Positions 1-4,866 of a stretch of 5,672 nucleotides of DNA are shown here, piece by piece. This DNA is from Deltaproteobacteria bacterium. GTDB lineage: Bacteria > Myxococcota > B64-G9. Within the stretch, counting starts at the first letter, position 1, and every line of letters begins with the position of its first letter. The DNA is taken from NCBI GenBank assembly GCA_030591745.1, contig JAUVAM010000299.1, positions 1 through 5,672 of the forward strand. The letters run 5' to 3'. The position numbers and the translations under genes are program-made. Below the pieces are notes generated by a model, which saw only the letters and a list, made by a program, of their open reading frames with translations, had not been told where the DNA came from and ran no database searches.

Positions 1-557
1 AATTCGCCCAATTCGTCGAAGAGTCGATTCAAGCTGCGGCGGGCCAGTCCTGCCTTTTCCAAAGGAGCCCGCCATCCGCCCGCGCCGTGCAACTCCAGAA
101 GGGCCGCCGCGGCACGGTCCGCGCGATTGGCGTGGAAAAGGAGTTGGTCGCTTTCCGCCGGTACCGGGCCACGCAAGCCGCCTCGACGGATGAGCTCGGC
201 CATCTTGGCGAGTTCCATGCGTGCCTGCAAGAGGGCCGTCTCCGGGGCCTCGCCGAGGCGAAAGACGCCGGCGCAGCCTTTGGCGCTGTGTTCCAGGGCC
301 ATCAATCTTCCGGCGAGCACCAAGAATCCGGCTCCACCCAGCAACATGTTGAAGGCGCTGTCCAGGCGATCCAGGGCAAGGGTTTCCTCGGCGCTGCGTT
401 GGCCTTTGTATTGCAAAACCATGTAACGGTCGCTCAGTTCGGCGTACCGGTCGCAGAGATCGGACGGGTTTTCCTTGTCGAGGGCCAAGAGCAGCTCCTC
501 GAAACCTTGGCCCGTCAAGTGGGCCACCCGTTCTTCTTCGTTGACCAGATCGATCAT
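1..557 (-). CDS. Unrecognised protein, third gene of the pspA operon (partial, C-terminus off the left edge)
   Basis: An open frame runs without a stop from ATG at 557 to the window edge (185 codons seen). It starts 4 nt after the stop of the second pspA gene, with a weak GAAGAG ribosome-binding site 7 nt upstream, so it is almost certainly co-transcribed and probably translationally coupled. The product is mostly helical in appearance: an acidic N-terminus (MIDLVNEEERVAHL), a Tyr/Arg/Asp-rich stretch at about 36-54, and a Gly-rich hydrophobic segment at about 70-88 (core LLGGAGFLVLAG) that could be a membrane-inserted or buried helix. An Ala/Leu-rich helix follows at about 107-123. The last visible residues (about 162-185, with LARRSLNRLFDELGE) loosely resemble a helix-turn-helix, but this is weak. 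No signal peptide is evident. I do not recognise the family. Position suggests a partner of the PspA proteins; this is inference only. Confidence 0.8.
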   Translation of the reverse strand, partial: MIDLVNEEERVAHLTGQGFEELLLALDKENPSDLCDRYAELSDRYMVLQYKGQRSAEETLALDRLDSAFNMLLGGAGFLVLAGRLMALEHSAKGCAGVFRLGEAPETALLQARMELAKMAELIRRGGLRGPVPAESDQLLFHANRADRAAAALLELHGAGGWRAPLEKAGLARRSLNRLFDELGE

Positions 558-561
558 GGCG

Positions 562-1245
562 TCACTCTTCGTCGAGTTCTTGCTTAAGGTTTTCTAATGC
601 TTCATCCACGGCCTGCTGGCGTTCCCGGCGGCGCTCTGCCGCTTCCAGTCGCCGGAATCGGTTTTCCACCCGCTCGGCGTCCATGTTTTCCGCGGCCTCG
701 AGTTGGCTCTCGGCTTGGGATACACCCTGTTCGGCTGATTCCAGGATGGGTCGATCCTGCTCGGGATCCAACTTGCCCATGGCCTTGTGCAGTTCGGAGC
801 GAGCCTGCAAGACTTCCCGGCGGTAGCGCAGCTCTCGGCGCTTGCGGGACACCTCGGCGATGCGCAGGCGCAGGGCCTCTAAGCTATCATCTAAGATGTC
901 CAGCGCAGACTGGCGTTGGTTCAGGATGTCCTCTTGTTCTTCCAGTTCCGGCTGCAAATCCAGTTGTTTGTCCAGGGCAGAGCGGGCCAGTTCTTCGTCG
1001 CCGCGCTTGAGCAAGGTGCGGGCCTTGTCGCGCCAGCTTTTCCCGGCGGCTTTCAGGTCCCTCAAGCGGGATTGCACCATGTCGGCTTCGGCGGCTTCGG
1101 CGGCGGCCAGACTTTGAGCCTCGGCCTGGACACTTTTCAGGTCATCCAGGTAGGCGTCCAAGGTCGCCTCCGGGTTCCGTGCGCGCCGAACCAAGTCGTT
1201 CAGGTCGGAGCGCACCACATTTCTTGTGCGTTCAAGGATGCCCAT
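562..1245 (-). CDS. Second PspA/IM30 (phage shock protein A) family protein
   Basis: This 227-residue protein is close to the usual PspA length of about 220-240. It is almost entirely charged, Ala/Leu-rich coiled coil, as expected for the PspA/IM30/Vipp1 (ESCRT-III-like) fold that assembles on the inner face of the cytoplasmic membrane. The N-terminus MGILERTRNVVRSDLNDLV is the amphipathic membrane-binding helix, followed by the family's NPE turn (24-26). The family motif W71 with GDEELARSAL (82-91) is present. It aligns without gaps to the upstream paralogue over residues 1-91 (16 of the first 35 identical) and then diverges; its tail is Arg/Glu-rich and ends ELDEE. A strong ribosome-binding site (GAGGAG followed by AGGATC) fixes the start. 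It lies 89 nt downstream of the first pspA gene and 4 nt upstream of the next gene. A candidate own promoter is described separately. The tandem copy suggests a specialised or hetero-oligomeric partner; this is inferred. Confidence 0.92.
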   Translation of the reverse strand: MGILERTRNVVRSDLNDLVRRARNPEATLDAYLDDLKSVQAEAQSLAAAEAAEADMVQSRLRDLKAAGKSWRDKARTLLKRGDEELARSALDKQLDLQPELEEQEDILNQRQSALDILDDSLEALRLRIAEVSRKRRELRYRREVLQARSELHKAMGKLDPEQDRPILESAEQGVSQAESQLEAAENMDAERVENRFRRLEAAERRRERQQAVDEALENLKQELDEE

Positions 1246-1285
1246 GATCCTCTCCTCGGACCCTCGGAATTCGATATTCCCGAAT

Positions 1286-1303
1286 GAGCCGACGATACGG
1301 CTC
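1286..1303. repeat. Interrupted palindrome overlapping the candidate -10 element
   Basis: Perfect 6-bp inverted arms GAGCCG (1286-1291) and CGGCTC (1298-1303) flank 6 bases. On the minus strand those 6 bases are TATCGT, the candidate -10 hexamer. This is a typical place for a repressor operator; alternatively it is an RNA hairpin in read-through transcripts from the first pspA gene. It has no following U-run, which argues against an intrinsic terminator. Confidence 0.45.
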
Positions 1304-1320
1304 GGTCCTCAGCAAGTCAA
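1292..1320 (-). promoter_or_regulatory. Candidate internal sigma-70 promoter for the second pspA gene
   Basis: Read on the minus strand, TTGACT (1320-1315, 5 of 6 matches to TTGACA) is followed by exactly 17 nt and then TATCGT (1297-1292, 4 of 6 matches to TATAAT). Transcription would start near 1285, giving a leader of about 40 nt. This would allow the second pspA gene and the gene after it to be expressed without the sigma-54 promoter. Hexamer matches of this quality can occur by chance, so support is moderate. Confidence 0.38.
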
Positions 1321-1334
1321 ACGAAATCAATGAC

Positions 1335-2051
1335 TCAGCTATCATCTTGGCCCATGCCAAGTTTCTTTTTCAGGGCCGCCATTCTCTCATCCATGACCCG
1401 ATCTTTCTCCATGGACGCAAAGCGGGAATCCAAATGGCTGTCCACCTCTTGTTTCTCCAGGGGCTCGGCCATCTCTACAAAGGCCTCGACCTTGCTCTCC
1501 AGTTCCAGCACACGGTCTTCCATGCGCTCGAAGGTGTCGTGGGCCCGGGTTTCGGCGATGGGGGCTTTGTCCGCTACGGGGTCCATGGCCTCTGCTGTCT
1601 TGCGGCGTTCGCTTGCCGAGGCCGACCTTTCGATGAGAGCGTTTTTCTTACTGCGCGCTTCCCGCAGGCGGTCTTCCAAGGAGCTCAGGCTTTGCTTGAG
1701 GGCGCCAACATATTCTCGCTGGAGACGAATTTGTTCGTCCAGGCCCTCTGCCACGCCGTCGAAGTCGTCCTTGCGCATCAGGGCCTGCCGGGCCAAATCC
1801 TCATCTCCATTCGCCAGGGCCAGTTCAGCTCTGCGGTCCCATTTGACGGAGGAGGCCAACACCGAGGCTCGCTTCTTTTCGAGTTGTTTTTCGCTGGCCA
1901 CCGAGTTGGTGACCTGCTTGCGGGCCTGGCGCAGGTGGTTTTCCATGTCCAAGATGGCCTGCCTCAAGAGTTTTTCGGGGTTTTCCGCCTTGGAGATAAG
2001 CTCGTTCAGGTTGGACCTGATGATGTCGTTGATTCTTGACAAGATACCCAT
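1335..2051 (-). CDS. pspA: PspA/IM30 family phage shock protein A
   Basis: This 238-residue protein is the more canonical of the two PspA proteins here. PspA/IM30 proteins form ESCRT-III-like oligomers on damaged or stressed cytoplasmic membranes and help keep the proton-motive force. The N-terminal amphipathic helix MGILSRINDIIRSNLNELI leads into the conserved ENPEKLL turn (23-29), then long charged coiled-coil helices. The family signature is clear: W71 followed by GDEDLARQAL (82-91). A second coiled-coil block follows (about 103-150), and the C-terminal helix ends in a short Lys/Gly/Asp tail. ATG at 2051 is supported by AAGGAG 5 nt upstream and by the typical MGI start. It is the first gene after the sigma-54 promoter at 2109-2124, as in classical psp operons. 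In enterobacteria PspA inhibits PspF; no stand-alone PspF, PspB or PspC is seen here. Confidence 0.95.
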   Translation of the reverse strand: MGILSRINDIIRSNLNELISKAENPEKLLRQAILDMENHLRQARKQVTNSVASEKQLEKKRASVLASSVKWDRRAELALANGDEDLARQALMRKDDFDGVAEGLDEQIRLQREYVGALKQSLSSLEDRLREARSKKNALIERSASASERRKTAEAMDPVADKAPIAETRAHDTFERMEDRVLELESKVEAFVEMAEPLEKQEVDSHLDSRFASMEKDRVMDERMAALKKKLGMGQDDS

Positions 2052-2108
2052 GACCGCTCCTTATTTTATTTGGCTTTTTTATTTGGCCTGTTTTCTGGCT
2101 TAAGGTTT

Positions 2109-2124
2109 CGCAAGTCTCGTGCCA
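2109..2124 (-). promoter_or_regulatory. Sigma-54 (RpoN) promoter of the pspA operon
   Basis: On the minus strand the sequence reads TGGCACG-AGAC-TTGCG. It matches the -24/-12 consensus TGGCACG-N4-TTGCW at every position except the last, with invariant GG and GC correctly spaced. Transcription should start near 2098, giving a leader of about 47 nt before the pspA ATG. Sigma-54 control of pspA is well known from enterobacteria. A sigma-54 activator gene lies just upstream on the same strand. I could not recognise enhancer-type activator sites in 2125-2240 by eye. Confidence 0.88.
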
Positions 2125-2181
2125 GGGCTTTGGTGCTTATTGGGTGACGGAATGTTTGAGTTTTTCCCCCGTCCCGCATGT

Positions 2182-2237
2182 GAGTTGGCGTTTTTCGCCG
2201 CTCCAGTCCTGGCCGGATCGGCGCAAAGCGCCATCGG
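2182..2237 (-). terminator. Hairpin cluster after the cyclase gene, possible terminator or mRNA 3'-end structure
   Basis: Three bases after the cyclase stop lies a compact hairpin (2213-2237): GGCGC and GCGCC around a 3-nt loop, extended by AT/AT and CCG/CGG pairs across two single-base bulges. A small CCAG-TC-CTGG palindrome (2203-2212) follows, then GGCG-TTTTT-CGCC (2187-2199) with flanking GAG/CTC. None is followed by a clear U-run on the minus strand, so intrinsic termination is uncertain. The structures could instead protect the 3' end or limit read-through into the pspA operon. Confidence 0.35.
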
Positions 2238-2240
2238 AGC

Positions 2241-3308
2241 TCAGGTCTTGCGCCGCAGGGCCACTTCCACCCGCTGGCCGGAGCGGACTCTGAAGAGTGA
2301 TTGGGCCCGGCTCTTTCCCTTGAGTTGTACAGCCTCCATGGGGTCTACGATGATTTGTCCATCCAGGGCCTGGGCCACCTTGTCGTTGATGATGATTTCA
2401 CGCCCTTTGGCCCTGGCTGTCAGGCGAGCGGCCACGTTGACCGGATCGCCGATGGCCGTATAGTTCATGCGGGTTTGGGAGCCCAGGGGGCCCACCACCA
2501 CCTCACCGGCGGCGATGCCGATACCCAGATCCACGCTTCGGCCGGTCAGGGGCCGAAAACGTTCATCCAATTTTTCCAGGCAGCTGAGCATGTCCAATGC
2601 GGCCCAGACCGCTCGGCTTTCTTTGTCGGCGTAATCGATGGGGGCACCGAAGAGGGCCATCAGGCCGTCGCCCAGGAATTTGTCCAAGGTGCCGCCATAG
2701 CGCAGTACGCAGGCCACCAACTCTTCGAACAGGGTGTTGAGCAGCCAGGCGGTTTGCTCGGGCTCGATGGATTCGGCCACCTGGGTGAAGTCTCTGAGAT
2801 CCGAAAAAAGGACACAGATGTGGGTGCGGCGCATGCTCAAGCGTTGGCCGGGCTGATGTTGATGGAGCAATTGGTAAGCCACCGAGGGATCCAGGTGCTG
2901 GCTGATCAAGTCGTTGAGGCTGTCTTCCCTGTGTTTTCGCCGCAGCCGATTGTCGACTTTGAGCAGCAGCTCCTCTTGGTTGATGGGCTTGCGTAATACG
3001 TCTTCGGCACCCAGGCGCAGGCTGCGCAGGAGGCTGTCTTCATCCTGGCGGGCCGTCACCATGAAGACGGGCACCTGGGCGGTCCGGGGGTTGTTGCGCA
3101 GGACCTGGAGGGCTTGCAGGCCGTCCATCTGGGGCAGGACCAAATCCAGCAGAATGAGGTCGGGCACATCTGCCTCGGCCATGGCCACCGCCATGACCCC
3201 GTCGGTCGCGCTGCGCACGCGGTGACCCTGGGTGCTGAGTTGCTCTGAGGTCATGGCGCGGAAAAACTCGTCGTCATCGGCGAGCAGGATGTGGCCGGCG
3301 GGACTCAT
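2241..3308 (-). CDS. Response regulator with C-terminal class III adenylate cyclase domain
   Basis: This 355-residue cytosolic protein has a receiver domain at about 5-122, with acidic pocket D11/D12, phospho-acceptor D55 in LILLDLVLPQMDG, T85 and the K107-P108 pair. A helical linker (about 123-158) follows, then a class III nucleotide cyclase domain (about 160-345). Both metal-binding aspartates are present (D170 in LFSDLRDFT, D214 in DKFLGDG), as are K210, T284 in YTAIGD, and N291/R295 in NVAAR, the transition-state pair. Lys plus Thr at the purine-recognition positions fits an adenylate cyclase, as in cyanobacterial CyaB1, rather than a guanylate cyclase. It should make cAMP when phosphorylated. 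Its ATG overlaps the stop of the preceding regulator gene (ATGA) and has only a weak ribosome-binding site, indicating translational coupling. No partner kinase or cAMP receptor is visible. Confidence 0.94.
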   Translation of the reverse strand: MSPAGHILLADDDEFFRAMTSEQLSTQGHRVRSATDGVMAVAMAEADVPDLILLDLVLPQMDGLQALQVLRNNPRTAQVPVFMVTARQDEDSLLRSLRLGAEDVLRKPINQEELLLKVDNRLRRKHREDSLNDLISQHLDPSVAYQLLHQHQPGQRLSMRRTHICVLFSDLRDFTQVAESIEPEQTAWLLNTLFEELVACVLRYGGTLDKFLGDGLMALFGAPIDYADKESRAVWAALDMLSCLEKLDERFRPLTGRSVDLGIGIAAGEVVVGPLGSQTRMNYTAIGDPVNVAARLTARAKGREIIINDKVAQALDGQIIVDPMEAVQLKGKSRAQSLFRVRSGQRVEVALRRKT

Positions 3309-4678
3309 GGTGTCTTGATGGCATGTTTTTTCATCAGTCGCCTCATCTGATCGTAACCAAGATTAAGGGTCTTCGCCGCTTCTTTGATGTTGCGGCCTTT
3401 CATGGCTTGCCGCAATAAGTCCTGCTCGAAGGACATGACTTGTTCCTGGAAGCCGCCTTCCAACGCGGGCTTGGGTCCGGGCAAGGGGCCAAGCTGCAGA
3501 TCCTTGGCCTCGATGTTTTTTGTCTGGCAACGGTAGGCTGCCCGTTCCACCAGGTGCTTGAGTTCGCGTACGTTGCCTTGCAGGGGTAGTTTTTGCAGCG
3601 AGGCGAGGGCGTCATCGTCGATGCCTTCGCATGTCAATCCGGCCACCTCTCGTCGAAAGCGCTCGATGAAGTGTTTGGCCAAGCTCGGGATGTCTTGGCG
3701 ACGCTCACGCAGAGGCGGAACGCGGATGGTGTCGAAGGCCAGGCGATCGAAGAGATCCCGGCGGAAACGACCCGCCAGCATCTCGGCTTCCAGGTCTGCG
3801 TTGGTGGCGGCGGTGATGCGCACGTCCACCGCAAGCTCGACCCCGGAGCCAACCCGCTCGAAGCGTTGGTACTCGAGGACCCTGAGAATTTTCTGCTGCA
3901 AGGCCATGGGCATGTTGCCCACCTCGTCCAAAAAGAGGCTGCCTCCGTCGGCCAACTCAGACTTGCCGGGTCGGCCTTCTCTGGCGTCGGTGTAAGCGCC
4001 CTTGGCTGCCCCAAAGAGTTCAGCCTCGGCCAGGCCTTCGGGCAGGGCCGCGCAGTTGACCGTGACGAAGGGGGCGTCTTTTCGCCGGCTGTGCTCGTGC
4101 AAGGCCGCGGCCACCAATTCCTTGCCGGTGCCTCGCTCCCCCAGGATGAGCACGGGGCGGGGGATATCGGCCAGGGAGCGGATCTGGGCCATGATTTGCG
4201 CCAGTCCCCCCTCGGCACCCACCATGGACTGTGCCATGCCGGCCTGCTCCTTGAGCAGGCGGTTTTCTTGTCTGAGTCGCCGGTTGTCATGCGCCACGGC
4301 CAGCATGCGTTCCAATTTGTCCATTTGCAGAGCAATGCGCGCGCCCAAGCGCGTATCCTTGGCCACGAAGTCGGTGGCACCCAGTTGCATGGCTCGCACG
4401 GCTTCGTCCACCGTGCCCTTGCCGGTCAGAATCACCACCGGCAGGTCGGCGAAGGCCTGCTTGATGTCCGGCAAGACCGACAAGCCGTCCCGGCGGCCCG
4501 GACCCAAATCCAGATCCAGAATGACCAGGTCGGCCTCGTCCGGATGTTCGGCAAGCCAAGCCAAGGCCCGGTCTCCGTCTTGAAGCAAGACGGTCTCCCG
4601 GCCGCGCTCGGCGAGCAGCTCGCTGAGCAACTGGCCCACTTCAGGCTGATCATCGATAACCAGAACAATGCCGGACAT
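3305..4678 (-). CDS. NtrC-family sigma-54-dependent response regulator (REC, AAA+, Fis-type HTH)
   Basis: This 457-residue bacterial enhancer-binding protein has a receiver domain (about 3-120) with D9/D10, phospho-acceptor D55, T85 and K107, where the usual following Pro is Asp. A coiled linker (about 121-147) leads to the sigma-54 AAA+ domain (about 150-385). Walker A is GERGTGKE (180-187), the sigma-54 contact loop is GAYTDA (227-232, consensus GAFTGA), and Walker B is SLFLDEVG (247-254). An arginine-rich RFRRDLFDRL (304-313) and sensor II GNVREL (368-373) follow. The C-terminal Fis-type helix-turn-helix is at about 429-452 (IKEAAKTLNLGYDQMRRLMKK). The frame is open back to 4867, but MSGIVLVIDDQ is a standard receiver N-terminus and the upstream 63 codons oppose the divergent gene, so I choose ATG 4678. 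It is the likely activator of the sigma-54 promoter ahead of pspA; this is inference from gene order. Confidence 0.93.
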   Translation of the reverse strand: MSGIVLVIDDQPEVGQLLSELLAERGRETVLLQDGDRALAWLAEHPDEADLVILDLDLGPGRRDGLSVLPDIKQAFADLPVVILTGKGTVDEAVRAMQLGATDFVAKDTRLGARIALQMDKLERMLAVAHDNRRLRQENRLLKEQAGMAQSMVGAEGGLAQIMAQIRSLADIPRPVLILGERGTGKELVAAALHEHSRRKDAPFVTVNCAALPEGLAEAELFGAAKGAYTDAREGRPGKSELADGGSLFLDEVGNMPMALQQKILRVLEYQRFERVGSGVELAVDVRITAATNADLEAEMLAGRFRRDLFDRLAFDTIRVPPLRERRQDIPSLAKHFIERFRREVAGLTCEGIDDDALASLQKLPLQGNVRELKHLVERAAYRCQTKNIEAKDLQLGPLPGPKPALEGGFQEQVMSFEQDLLRQAMKGRNIKEAAKTLNLGYDQMRRLMKKHAIKTP

Positions 4679-4690
4679 GGGGTGGATAAT

Positions 4691-4696
4691 CTCCCT
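4691..4696 (-). promoter_or_regulatory. Ribosome-binding site supporting the 4678 start of the sigma-54 regulator
   Basis: On the minus strand AGGGAG lies 12 nt before the ATG at 4678. The spacing is longer than ideal, so translation may be modest. It is still the only Shine-Dalgarno-like sequence close to the receiver-domain start, and it supports that start over the upstream in-frame ATG at 4867. Confidence 0.45.
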
Positions 4697-4702
4697 TTTA
4701 GA

Positions 4703-4750
4703 GGATGGCCGGGAGTTTATCGGCTTTTGCCCGGGCCTGCAATGCCATCC
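4703..4750. repeat. Spaced inverted repeat in the divergent intergenic region
   Basis: Perfect 7-bp arms GGATGGC (4703-4709) and GCCATCC (4744-4750) have centres 41 bp apart, about four helical turns. Between them are GC-rich partly complementary blocks (GGCCGGG near 4707 and CCCGGGCC near 4730), so the stretch could fold in the leader RNA of the sigma-54 regulator gene. A related TCCATCC lies at about 4821-4827. It may be a two-site operator, an RNA structure, or chance. Confidence 0.3.
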
Positions 4751-4772
4751 GAGGACAGCGACCACCTGCCGA

Positions 4773-4801
4773 TCGACTTTGTTCAGCTTGAGGGTTAGAA
4801 T
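4773..4801 (+). promoter_or_regulatory. Candidate sigma-70 promoter of the beta-helix protein gene
   Basis: TCGACT (4773-4778, 4 of 6 matches to TTGACA) is followed by a 17-nt spacer and TAGAAT (4796-4801, 5 of 6 matches to TATAAT). Transcription would start near 4808, about 59 nt before the ATG at 4867. No equally convincing promoter was found on the minus strand for the divergent regulator gene; a TTGCAG/GATAAA pair there has only a 15-nt spacer. Confidence 0.42.
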
Positions 4802-4866
4802 CGGTTTTGAATTTGAAAAATCCATCCGTCCATTGGCGGACCTGAATGTCTTTTGGAGGAAGAACA

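Larger units (their letters stand above)
1246..1334 (-). other. Intergenic gap between the two pspA genes
   Basis: These 89 nt are unusually long for a gap inside an otherwise tight operon (the next gap is 4 nt). They hold a candidate sigma-70 promoter, an 18-bp interrupted palindrome and the ribosome-binding site of the second pspA gene. An imperfect repeat at about 1265-1283 (TCGGAAT and ATTCCCGA around TCGAT) lies nearer that gene. No U-run follows any hairpin, so I do not call a terminator here. Confidence 0.5.

Noticed and set aside
87..587. Plus-strand open frame at the left edge
   Set aside because: The minus-strand frame here is open throughout, starts 4 nt after the pspA paralogue's stop and fits the operon; the plus frame overlaps the end of that paralogue.
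1284..2103. Two plus-strand open frames of about 250 codons opposite pspA
   Set aside because: Both are compositional shadows of the PspA coding strand: low complexity, no ribosome-binding site, no domain.
2301..2996. Plus-strand open frame of 231 codons opposite the cyclase gene
   Set aside because: It is antisense to a cyclase domain with all catalytic residues intact and shows no feature of its own.
4705..4740. Minus-strand TTGCAG/GATAAA pair as promoter of the sigma-54 regulator
   Set aside because: The spacer is only 15 nt and both hexamers match weakly, so it is not listed as a feature.
3593..4798. Long plus-strand open frame (401 codons) opposite the sigma-54 regulator
   Set aside because: It is antisense to a gene with clear conserved domains, has no recognisable motifs, and is explained by GC-rich codon use on the other strand.
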